NCBI GenBank assembly: GCA_031308135.1
Contig: JAHLJT010000631.1
Coordinates: forward strand, 160,122,921-160,186,920
DNA from: Acheta domesticus
Taxonomy: Eukaryota > Arthropoda > Insecta > Orthoptera > Gryllidae
Direction: 5' to 3'
DNA: 64,000 nucleotides
Shown here piece after piece: positions 12,901-26,300 of this stretch; the first letter of the stretch is position 1; each line of letters starts with the position of its first letter. A model generated the notes under the pieces. The model was not told where the DNA came from, searched no databases, and was given only the letters and a program-made list of their open reading frames with translations. The position numbers and the translations under genes are program-made.

Positions 12901-15105
12901 TAGTAACATGTGCGCGAAGCTATGACGCGGACTTCCAAACTATTGAGAACGGGAAGTGGTGGACGAGAGGGACGTGAGGAACTACCACCCCTCCAAGAGA
13001 GAGGAGACGGGAGGGCAAGTCGTTTTCCTTCTTCCTGGTCTAGACGTTGGAATGAGCGGATGTGTGGCGTAATAGTGGTAGAAGTGCGTATGAGCAGGAG
13101 CCATCTTGGCGAGTCCATAGGGAGGTACCGTTTGTTAATTAAGACGGGAACATCAAAGTTTTTTCTGGACGTAATAGTAAAGGCAAACGTAACTCAAAAG
13201 TGAACTGGAAGGTGATTATTAGAGGGGAGAGACTCGAGTGAAGTTATTGCCGAGAACGTTGTGAGTTTCGTACGGGAACAACGCGTGAGGATTGTGCAAA
13301 ACGCGTCGGCGTGTCGCGACTCAAGAGCGACGAAGAAAAGAAGAAAATTTGGAAATTTCGGTGTCGGACGAGGCGAGGAACTGGCGGCGGGAGGGTTCGG
13401 CGCAGGACCGGCAGCAGGGCGTAAGAAGACGTGGTAAAACGGGAGACGGGAGGCAGCTTCCAGCGACGTCGCAGGCGACGATCTCGGAGGTCATAGGCAA
13501 CCCGAAACGAGCCAAGGTCGAAAGCGCCACGCAGCAGCTGCGGTCCGAGGTAGCGGTGATTTCAACGAGGTAATCGCGGATCGAGAACTACACGAATACG
13601 AAGTTAAAAGCGACGAGTGCGCGAACAGTATTGCAGATATTCAAATAACTTATTTAAACTGTGTTAAGTGGAGTGGAGTAGCAAGTGAGAAATCATAGCC
13701 TGTGTCTTTGTAACACAATCCATTCTCAATATGAGCAGTTAACGACTGTCTCATTCATTGTAAATAAATTTAAGAAAATATTTTTATTTAAATTAGGGCA
13801 ACTTGAATGTTTTGGTTGTGATCAAGGAATTTAATTAAAAGGGAAGTGTTGTAAATAGTAGAATAGAAGAGATTATCTGACAAACGGTAATTTAGAAGTA
13901 CTTGATAAGATTCATGCATTTGGTTAAACCAGGCCTGGCAAACAAGTTAAGGTGAAATTATGCACAGAGAGTCATGTTATTTGAGAAGTGAATTTATTAT
14001 TTCATGCGTGATATAAATTTAATATCGGAATATACGCATAATTCTTCTAATCTTTGTGTCTTTGGGTACGCTTACTCATCCAAAAGATCCCGCCCTGTGA
14101 GATCACAAAGCTCATTACGAGCCTTCTTTCTACCTCCCCCTTTTCAGCTGGTTGATGGTGCGAGCGGTCGAAGAGAAGACCGACGCTGGTAAGTCGAAGG
14201 TTGTGAGAGGCAGGCGTGTTAGAGTATGTATGTATGTATGTGTATATATATTGTGGCGTCACTGCATTTTCATAATGAAAATTGATCAAAACAACGGATC
14301 TTACTCCTTACCAAATGTGACGGAATTGATGGATCTTTGTTTACAAGGGATGACCATTGTACTACCTCTCGCCCGCGTTCGCCTGCCCCTTTTATTCCTT
14401 TGTGAGTGTCCAGAAGACGGAGGCACCCGCCGAACCCTCATCTCCTTGTGTTTACAAGAAACGAGGCCCTACCCAAGCCCACCCCTCGCCCACCCATCGA
14501 GCTAGGCGGTGATTAAGTTATAGGTAAGGAAAGTTGTGTACCGCCAACGACGCTACGAGGACCATGTGGATTTCATAAACAGCGTGTGTTACAAGCATCG
14601 AGAGGATGGAATTTTCCAAAAGGAACCTACACAACGTCTCCTAGGATTGGCGGAGAACCATTTTCGGCATAGTAAATGCGAACAATAACCAAGAGTTTTA
14701 TTAAATTACAGTGCGATCTCAGCACTTTCAATAGAAAAAAGTGGGAGGAGCAGAGGTGGAGGCGATCCTCTACCAACAGCGAAAACTTACTCATAATTCC
14801 GCCTACAGAGAGAACACTTGCTACTCTAATTATCGCAATGAACTTATTTCTTTTGACTATCGTAGAGGGCATTTCTTATTTGACCACCACCAGTGTGACT
14901 GACATGCTTTGGTTGATTGTGATCACACACATATCATTTGAAGCGTTCCTGGCGTCGTAGAATCAGTGCCGACAGGAAAAATACTTAAATTTTCCAGAAT
15001 TTAATCTCCACAAATGACGCTAAAGGAAAGAAAGAAATGCGTTGTTGTTTCTTATAAAAACAATGTGAAAACGTGGAGTATGAATACATGCTACTTCGCA
15101 CACCG

Positions 15106-15141
<36 letters not shown>

Positions 15142-17093
15142 GGTGAGAATCACGTTTGGAAGTCTCCTGTGACTTGTGTGACGTTTGGGTGTGAAAGCGC
15201 CCGGGGCGGGGTGGGGGGACTGCCGGCTGAGACACCAACGCCCGCCGCCTGAAGGCGTCGTGGGTTAACCCTCTGGGACGATCCTCCGCTTTGAAGAATG
15301 GTCGAAACAGCTGTTTTGGTTCAACGACACCTAGGAGCCCGGACCGGTGATGTTTCCCCATCAATGCCCGACGTGGTTTTCATTCAACCCATCAGGCAAA
15401 ACCTTGAGTAATTGTAATAACAAATCTCCGTCGCGCATTGGCGAGAACAACATCAAGTTATCAATTTTTTGCAATTTTATTTTTTAACAAATTTTTGTAA
15501 TTCAATTGTAATAAGTCTCTTCACAACAACGTTCATCTTCCAGTCATTTGCAGATAACCAGCAGGTGTCAAGAGCTAGCCAGTGCGTACTGCGGAAACGC
15601 AAGGCGAGAGCGTCACAATATATATATATATATATATATATTGTGATGGAACTGCTCACAAAATGGAGGCGCCGACACACTTATGGTGTGACAGTCGTCC
15701 CAAGTCGCAGGAGGGGACACGCGCTGAATTTATTTAATAAGGGCGCCAAGCGCATGCCCACTTACCTGCTTAATGTCGCCGGCGTTGAGCGTCTCAGGGG
15801 TGAGCGCCCTGGGTCGAAGGGTTGCATTTGGTGGTTTCTTAAGATTTAGAATAATAACACTTTGCTATGGTATTAATTGGTTCACCCGACCAAATGGCGG
15901 GGACTAATTTATTCAAAAAATTAAACGAAGAGAAACTGTTCAGGTTGATGCTGGGTTATTGTCACTTTAGTAGCCGATTAATGAATGATGGTGATGACAA
16001 CTTACAATCTGTGATGTTAGATGGTAATGTCACCGCGACTGGATTGCTCGCCGAGCGACGGAGAAGTGTAGTCGGACCCTCAGGAGGCGACGCCGGAACG
16101 TTGCAAGGTTGGCCTCCGATTGCCTCCGGGGTGATGACTCCGGCGCACGGGACGTCGGCGGTGGATGACCGTGCGGTCGCGACGTGATGCTCGCGCGCGT
16201 CTCAGGCCGTCACACGACACCTGGACCGCGTATGACGCTCGAAGCCAAACTTTGGCTATTCGGAATTAATTCCGTGAAGACCGGGCAAGTTTCGCAGTGG
16301 TCGGCTCAGTGTGTGCCTTACCCACTGCTGCTGTTCCCTTTCTACCGCAGGTTTCATTAACTGACTAATATTCGGTGGCTTTCTTAACTACCACTGTTAA
16401 TCTACTTTAAAACTTTACTTGTTGGTTTCTATCTCCATACGACTTCTCCTGCACGACCGTCCTCTCTAGCGTCTGTCGCCCGTCCTCTCTCTGGCCTCGC
16501 TCGCCTGTCTGTCCCTTTCGTTTTTTCGAAAAATCTCTAAGTGCTCACGTGCTTCCTGCCTAGTGATTTTATTGATCGGATTTGAACTTCTCGAACCTTC
16601 TATTTCATCAACGGTGCCTTCTGGTTGTTCATTGGCCGGCATTGTTAGGCCGGAGGAGCGCGCACGTGTCCCTTCTGCTTTGGCATGTGATGATTTATAG
16701 GCTTTTAGAGGATTATTGGGCCGGGTGCGATCGCCAAGTCGCTAAAATGGTTGTTCCGGCTGTCGATCATCCAGTATTGTTGGACAAAGGGTAAGATTTA
16801 TTGTTAGGGGCTTCTGGAGAACTTGGGCCGTTGGGCGGAACTAAATCGGGTCGCGGTGGACGCGTGGCCCTTTCCAACTTCCGGTAATTTGGCGTGACGC
16901 GGGGGTGAGAGGGTGCGATGGTCACCCGACGCATCGCGGTATTGTCAAAAAAAGGGTATAATTGATAGTTGAAAGTTTATGGGGGGCTTGAGCGGCTGGG
17001 CGTATCTAATTCGAGGGCGCGTAGTTCTTTCCTGCCGTCCGGTAATTTGGCGTGACGCAAGGGTGGAGGACTGCGATGGTCCCCGACACATCG

Positions 17094-17133
<40 letters not shown>

Positions 17134-20100
17134 TCCACCTAGGGAGTACAAGACCTTGACGTTGGTGGTAGAGCTTGTGTACCCCCGTGAACCTGAGAGC
17201 TATGCCGGCGGTAGCGTAGCTACTGGTAGGGCCTCCCTTGCCGGACAGGTCGAGGGAGAGGGGTCAGACGAAGAAGTACTCCAGAAGAGGACCTCAACGC
17301 CGGAAGAAATCACCAATATCTGAAGTGGATCGGCAAAGATCTTTAGCGAAGATGGCGTGAGACGCCTCGAGGGTAGATGGAACCCATAGCCGAAGTGAAG
17401 GCAACCATCTAGGGGAAAGCCCCCGACAGAAAACAAGCAGGGCAGAATGCTTGAAGTCGGCAGCCCCGACGTCTGCCTACTTAGCTGTGGGCTGGTAACT
17501 CGCACTAAGGAATAATAATCCACTCGCAATCTTCACTGTAAGCCGGATAGTCACATACGACGACCAACGCATGCCAAGGAAAAGAGAAAAGGAATTGCGG
17601 AATTATTAAACATAGCCACATGGAACGTAAGAGGTCTGGGAATGAAAGACGTAGAACTAGATAAGCTTCTAAATGAACGGAAAGTACAAATAGCTGTAAT
17701 AACTGAGACTAAGAAGAAACTAAAAGGAACAAAAGAATTAGATAACTATATAATGATATATAGTGGCGTGTCAGAGGGTGTAAGAGCAAAAGCTGGAGTA
17801 GCCATACTGATTCACAAAAGACTGAAATCTAGAATAGAGAATTATACTTATCTGAATGAAAGAATAATGATGATAAGAATGAAAGTAGATAGAGGTCATC
17901 TGACGGTGATAGGGATATATGCCCCTGAAGAGGGAAGGAAGGCAGAAATAGAAATATTATACAACCAGCTACAAAAGCAAATCGATAAGGTGAACAAGAA
18001 CGATAGTCCTTATAATATGCGGCGATTTTAATGCCAGAGTAGGTATTATACCTATCCCAGGAATTGTCGGGAAATCAGGGCGAACAGCACTTGAATGAAA
18101 ATGGTAAAGAGCTAAGAACATTTGCTTCCTCCAACAATCTAAAAATCACAAATACTTTCTTTAGAAAAAGAGATATAAACAAATACACATGGTGTGCCCG
18201 AGGATGTAGATCAATAATTGATTACATATTAATAAATAATAAAATACGGGCACAGCTGAAGGATGTTCAAGCTTACAGAGGATGCGATCTATACACTGAC
18301 CATTATCTGGTGATAGCAAAATTCTTACTTTTTAAAAGATGGAAAACGTCCACAAGAAAGAAATTACAATCCCCTGAAGAAGTATTCATAGTGCATCTTC
18401 TGCAAGAAGGGAGCATAAGAACATTGTATCAGAAGAGACTACGACACTATTTAATGGACGTTCCCACAGAGGATGATCTCGAGAAAGAGTGAGGAAATAT
18501 AAAGATTAATATAAAGAAAGCAGCCACGGAAGCACTTGGGATAAAGAAAAAGATTAGAAGCAAGAAAGGTTTAAGAATCTGGAACAGCGAAATTTCAGAA
18601 GCAATCAAAGACAAACAGGAAAAATATAAAAAATGGCTTCAACAGAACAACAAACTAACCCGAGAAAACTATAAAACAGCACGGAACAAATCAAAGTGTA
18701 TAGTCAAAGAAGCTCCCCGGAAATCCTGGGATACATTCATAAGTAAATTGAAAACGACATACATGGAAGACAAAATGCCGCATATAAGATAATGAAACAT
18801 CTGAACAAGACAGAAAGAGATACAATAAGGATTGATGTTGTGAAGAAAGAAGAGTGGATCGAACATTATAAACAACTATGGTACAATGCACAAGAAGATA
18901 ATGAAATATCGGAATGTAAAGAAGGAGAAAATAACAGCATTGATCCAATCACAATACACGAGCTACAAGAATCATTAAAAGAACTAAAGAATAGAAAGGC
19001 TACTGGAAGAGACAAAATCAATGCTGAACTTCTAAAATATGGCGATCCACTCCTGCATGGGAGATTACAACATTTAATGAATCAATGCTGGCAATCTAAA
19101 CGGATACCTGAAGAATGGAAAACTGCTGAAGTTGTATCAATATTTAAGAAAGGAGATCGTAAAAACCCAGAGAACTACAGAGGAATTGGCTTGCTGAATT
19201 CAACATACACGTTATATGCCAGAATTATAACAAAAGACTCCTAAAAATAGCAGACTTGCTAGTGGACGAAGAACAAACTGGTTTCCGAAAAGGAAGGTCA
19301 ACTACTGACAATATTTTTGTTCTACAGCAAACCATGGAGAAACGAAGAGAATTCAATCTACAAACGCATATGGCATTATTGATTTTGTTAAAGCCTTTGA
19401 TAATGTTGATAGAAGGAAACTTTGGGACATTATGAAAAACTATGGCTACCCTACTCATCTTATAGAAACAATTAAAAGCATGTATAATAATTCAAAAATA
19501 ATTATTAAGACAGATTCCATTAAATCAGAAGAAATTTTAATTAACAAAGGCGTTCGACAAGGATGTTCAATGTCGCCGACACTTTTCAACATATATGTAA
19601 ATGACATATTTCTGAGATGGAAACAAAATATTAAAACAGGAATAAATTGACTAAGAAAAATATTTTAAACCTTCTACTTTATGCAGATGATGCTGTCATA
19701 ATCCAAGAAACTGAAAAGGATCTACAGTATGCCCTACACCACTTAAATCAGCTATGCAGCTCTTACAACGTAACCATCTCAAAAGACAAAACTAAAATAT
19801 TAGCGTTTTGGGGAAAAGAGATTATCCGTTCAAAAATAATTCTAGACAATGTAAGCTTAGAACACGTTTTAAATTTTAATTACCTAGGATGTGACACGGA
19901 AGAACAAAAAGACATTGATAAAAAATTAGCAAGATTTCAATCCATCTGTGGGACCATACACAGAACACTTAAAAACAAGACCCGAAAAGATACCAGAATA
20001 AAATTTTACAAAACATTAGCTCTCCCGATATTGCTTTATGGCAGTGAATGCTGGGTTCTAACGCAGAAAAGAATAAGCAAAATTCAGAGCTCAGAGATGA

Positions 20101-20312
20101 AGTTCCTTCGAAGAACAAAAGGCTGCATCTTAGAAGACCAGATAAGAAATGAAGAAATTCAGGAAAGAATTGAAGAAACAAGACTACCAAGATTAGCATA
20201 TTTCTACAAACCGAGAGGGAAAAGAGATGTGGGAAGACCCACGAAAAGATGGAAAGATACAGTGGAGACGGAACAGGCGTAAGCCTAACCCGTGAAGTGT
20301 AGAAGAAGATAT

Positions 20313-20389
<77 letters not shown>

Positions 20390-23300
20390 CCTGTTTACAT
20401 CTCCGCTGCCATAGGGGCCATTTTACTATATTAAATATCATCAAACTTATGAATAACTATATGGTAGGGTACAATAACTATGATTGAAAAGTATCTTAAC
20501 TTACCATTTGTCAATATCCTTGGGTAGAGCAGTACGAAATATTTCAAGATCCGGATTGGTTGTAGCAACATTTGCATAATCGGATACGATCCTGTTATGC
20601 ACTCTGAGAGTTCCGATAATAGGCACTTGAGCTTCGGGAACTTTGTCTTGATCACCTTTGCGCATTGTGCTGCCGTTTCTCACATGCCACACATCTACGT
20701 TCAGGGCGAACGGTGTCCATACCTCAGCATCACCTGCGTACATCGATAAAGGTTCTCATGGGAGTTCTCAGAAGATAATTAGCAACTAATCATTTAATAT
20801 ACGCTTAACGTTTGTTTAGTACGGCCATTTAATATAATTCAATCTATATAAATATTCGAAATTGCCATTGAGACTAAAGAAAAGTGTTGTATTACAAATA
20901 TTACATTAAAAATAGTGTCTTAGTTATTTTCTTGTTACGTAACGAGTTTTAATAGTTATTTTCCGTTCTCTTTTCTAACATTTTTTACAGTTTCTAACTT
21001 AGGTCTTTACGATTAATGGTTTATGTTGACTTTCCATATTACCCTATATTACATTAGGTAGTACTGATATAATATTTTCACTCTTACAGCTTGTTTTTGA
21101 CAAATTAATATTAACGTCCGTGATTTAGTTATTGGGTGGCATCAACTTCAATGTACTTGGCAATTGAATATTTTAGTGTTTTATATTGAAATTATATACA
21201 ATTGATTTTGAATATTGCTCAAGGCATCAGGTTCTACTTGTGGTCCTGCGCAATTGTAGAGAATATCGTAATTTTGTAGGTTCTTTACATGAAAATCCCT
21301 GAAATATGTTATCTTTAATTTTTAGTTTTATTATAGCAAAGTGGGCTCAATAATATGGTTAATACTTAATGAAATGCATAATAATATGTAATAACAATAT
21401 ATAATATATTACTTCATATATTAATAGTTAACAATATCTCATCATTATTCAAACTTCTACATTTTAACACTAAAAATCCAATAATTTTAGGAAGCTCTCT
21501 TAAAAGTTTATCACGTTTTTTCTTGACTTTAAACAAATGAGGATTGTTAATTGAATAATTCCACTCATTGTTCAACATTTTTCCACTTTGTTCAAGATTT
21601 TTCGTACAATCTCTGGTGTTTTAAGGCAAATATTTATTTACAGAAATACAATAATGTTTGTATTATATCTATTAAATTTTCAGGAGTTTGGCGTAAGGTT
21701 TTACAAATGTGTTATAGTCGCGGCAGTGAACAATTCTGAAAATTTTATTCAGATGAATAAAATGAAAATACATGAATATTTCTCCTCTCAGTTCGAGGAA
21801 ATTTTCTTTAGTGAATGCGTTTCCAACACGTTAAAATTTTAAGTGCCAAATTAGTGTACCGAGTTGGAGAGAAACGATTGATATTAATAGAGTTCTAGTA
21901 CACGAGTATATTTATTATTTTTTCAACCGTCACAGAGAGAGAGAGAGAGAGTAAATAAGAAACAGAGAGGGAAAGACAGAGACAAAGAGAGAGACGGAGA
22001 GAAAGGGAGAGAGACCGAGTGAGAGAGAGGCAGGGAGTAAGAAAGAGAGAGTGAGGGTGAAAGAGAGTGAGAGTACTAGGAGAAGGCACGTGCTATGTTG
22101 AAGCACCGCCGGTTTAAAAGTCTCTGAGAGTTGCGAGGATCTCCCTCTGCTCTGTGTCTAGCTTACCTTGAGAATTTGCGCAGCATCAGCGTCTGGGTGT
22201 TGTAAAGCGTTCCACACGGCAGAGTCGCCAAACTTGTCAGGGCGGTTCACTTCCAGATCCTGCCGCTCCATGAGCATCTGGGATGCATCGCGCATGAGCG
22301 CCCGCATGTGCGTTGTCCCAGAAAGCCAACGTTGCGCAGTGAAGAGGAGAGTACTCCAGAACGTTCAGTACGTTGGCAATTGTCCGCGAATCGGCAAGAA
22401 GTAGCTGCATACACTTGTCGTTTCTCTGTACATAACAATTTGTGTGCAATGTTATTAAAAGAACTTTAGTAGATACAACCAATGTCAGATTAAGAAACTT
22501 CAGAGAACGTAAGTCCAAACAGGCGAACCCAGGGAATCCTACAAGCACAGATATCAAGACATCTATTCTGATTGTCTTCAGATGGTCATTTTCGCCTGCA
22601 CTGACATTAGCTAACAATAGTTATTCCAAGAAGATATTTCAGGGAATACTAAAGACACAGATTTCGACAGGAAATTGTATTGAAAATTATCAAAAAGAAC
22701 ATTGTTCATGTGGCAATTTCGTATGTGAATCTGTAATTTTCATTGATAATTCCATTGCAATATTATCTTAATTATTTAAGATCATCTTTAATTATTTAAA
22801 ATCATCATGCAAAATACTCTAGGATTAGGGCATTTCGTGATTGGCTAATCACATACCGATGCATTCAATCCGGAGGTAAAAATAAGAACACCAAAACGTA
22901 CCTAACATTTAGAGATTTAGGTTGTTAAGCGATTAACAACTGATGCGCATTCCTCATCGGGTATACTTGCTACACGATCTTAAGCTCTTTGGTTTAAATG
23001 TTTCAACACTATTAATAGTTTTAAGACTAAGAAAACAATTTACAATATTTGCAGTTTAAAAAAATTAAATACAATTCTTTCCACTTACTTTCAAAAATCA
23101 TCGAACTATTAGTGTGAGATCTGTTTGAATTCTCTTCCATGAATTACGCACGAATTTCGCAATGCCCATCTCTCGTGAACTTTAGTCCTCCGAACCATCG
23201 CCACTTCCAATGTTGCTACTGCCCCCATTGGTCCCTCCACTCCGGCTGCTACCGCCAGCTCCTTTGCTCCCAAACCGGAATTCCTGATAAGTCCTATCCT

Positions 23301-26300
23301 AGGCGCTCAAACATTTTAGAGCCCTGATTGCTTAACTCACACTCCGGCCTTGTCAGAGTTTGTCCTTCCTTGTTGCTGAGCTTTCTTTGGTCACGTAGGG
23401 TAACATTATTTATTTTTCAAAATTGTAAATTACTCTTAATTTTGGTTTACTTTACATCTACGATCGTATCCATTTGAAATATTATACTCGTAAAGAGCAT
23501 TTGTTATATATCTAACCATTTCTAGTTCGGTAATATCATATTCTTTTTCTCAAAAACTGTTTTATTGATTTTTCTGTATTATTTTTTAAAACTACCTAGA
23601 TAAACTAATGGCAACTATTACAAGAGACATTGATAGTTGTCAAAAAAATTCAACAATCATGTGCAATGTATTTGAATTATTGGGTAATATTTTTTGTAAA
23701 ATATCTTGGTAGTATTTTTGTAATATTTCGACAAATAGACGAAGAAAACTAAAATATATATGTATAAATATGAAGGCAACCCTATCAGAAAAATATAGAC
23801 CGCAAACTATAGAATTAACTTCGCTTGGAATGAGACTAAAAGTTAGGAAGATTTTCCGCACCCTACCTCCCTCCCTACACTATTTTTATAAAAATGGTGT
23901 TTTTAAATTTCCTTTTTACTATATTTTATAAAAAGGTTTTAACATTTAAAATGTATTTTTTTAAACTCTACAATACAAGCTAGTAACCCCTACAATAGCA
24001 CATGCTTTCTGGCATCATTTATAACTTTCGGAACTTTCGAAAAAAAGGAGTTTAAATAACATCATGTACATGTTTTTGAAAATGTAAGTAGTGTTTGCGT
24101 AAGTTTTTAAGTGAAGAAAATATAGAAAATGTATTTTCTCAAAACGGCGTGAAATTTGTTCTATTACCTTTGTCTCGAATACAGCAAAGTAAGTTTATAA
24201 AAAATTGTCCAAAATTATACAACAATTCGAGAAAGAATGTGCTGCTGTAGCACCAAGAGTTTATATTTTATTTGTTTGTGAGAACAATGTGGTTCAAATG
24301 TTTTCTTATAAAAATTTCACGGAAACTCGAGTTACCTCTGAAAATAAAATTTCGTAATTTTCAAAAACGTTCAAACCTGATTCGTTCAAAATGTGACTCC
24401 AAATTTCTGAACAAAAATTTGTGTATAGAATTAGGTTTTGCTCTCTAACAATCTAAGCGATGTGTGACTGGCGGAAGCGGTCGCAAATACCACAGATTCA
24501 TAATAACAAGCCTTTTAGTGTTCTTGTGAAATCCTTGACCCCTACAGCGGACCCACAGCTCACGCTCACTCCCGTCGCAATGATGAATGGCGGGAGAGGG
24601 AGGCAGCGGCAGCGTTAGCAAGCAGACACGCAGGCGGGCAGGAAAAAAAGCAGAGGCAGGCAGGTCGACGCGGGAGTCCCTCGAACTCTCGCCGAAGTGC
24701 CTGTCAAAGGTGGTCGGGAAGATAACATCTTTACGTGATTGTGTGAAACTGGCGAAATTTCTTGTTGAATTTAAAAACTTTATGTAAATGGTGTAATGAA
24801 TATGTAGCAAATCATGAAGCATCATAGCATAGAAAATCATACAAAGCATCGTGGCGTGGCAAAGCATAGTAAATCAAATACTCAGCATAGGAAATCATCA
24901 TCACCGTTAATATTTCATATATCACTTGCAAATTTATCTTTATTAACCTGCTTCAAATCCATTTTTGTATCCAAAACTGAACTGTTATTGAACACAGGGA
25001 CCAATAATATCTACTATTGTTAAATATACCATGTCTCAATGACATTCATTATCATTTTTTCTAGAACATTTTATACATCCGATAGCCGGTTACTCTTTAC
25101 TTCGCATATTCCACCACACACTAGACATCAACACTCTTGCGGGCTCCTCTGATCTGGAGTCAGCAGAACTCGAGGCCCTCCGTGACAACACATACATGAG
25201 AGACAGGATCAAACAACCATGACCAAGACAGGACTCGAACCCGCGCGACCCTGCACCGAGTCCAGTATTTATAAAGTATATTGACAAAGTATTTAAATAT
25301 TAAATTTAAAGTATTTTGCCCAACATTGGAAATGATGTTATACAAAAAATGGTGACTGAGATGTGTCAATTCGGAAAGAAATTGTGGTATAAATAGTATT
25401 ACACAACTATTACTAAAGGTGAGAAAGTAGGTGTTGTTTCAGTTCCACTAGAGAATAACGCACAAGAACAGCTTACATATGATCTTTTTGTGCATATTAG
25501 CAAAGAAAGAGTACAAAATGAACCTGTGCTAAATTCTAACTATTCGCATCATCCATACCTGCAAGTATTTTTGCGGCTATTAAAATTTGCAAAACTGTTC
25601 ATATCCCGTATGGAGGTAATACACTAAGCCATTGGGTGTTGGGAATATTTGAACGGGAATATAACATTCTAAGCTGCTGCGATTCATTAGTATGTCCAAA
25701 GCCAGAGACTGTAAGAACTTATTTGAACAAAACAAAGCATAACATTTAGAAATTTTCAATACTATAAAACTCTTTTAAGACAGTTTACAGCATCGGCTAC
25801 GCCACATTCAAGTAGTTACTCCGTATAAACGTAGAGAGAGAGGGGGGGGGAGGGGGAGAGGGAGAGAGGCGCGCTAGTGGTGTTCACAGACCTACAAGCG
25901 GTTGGACGTTTTGAAAAAAAAGCAACACTCTTTTCGGTATCAGGGGACCCCAGGTGAAATCTCGAAATCGAGTTTCCGCAACATTACATAACATTTTTTG
26001 TAGGGGAAGGTGTACCTTGGACATATATGAACCTTGGACCTACGCTAATTCTAGCTCTGCCTCTTAAAATATATGCATACTACTATATGTAGTTCATAAA
26101 ACTGTCAATAGTGGTTTCTGTACAGTTTAATTTGTTTATTTGGCAATTAATCTGCAGTAGAAATTATTAAAAAACGTAAAATCACCTGTCAAAAGTAAGT
26201 ATTCTTTGTTAGTTTCTCTAATTATAGCTTCAAAATATGCAAGATCATATTTGAAATGAAAGCAATTGCCGACTTCGCATTTTTTAAGAGCAGAACAACG

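Noticed and set aside
17101..17132. TA tract before the LINE as a promoter TATA box
   Set aside because: It is a long microsatellite between two elements, not a positioned TATA motif.
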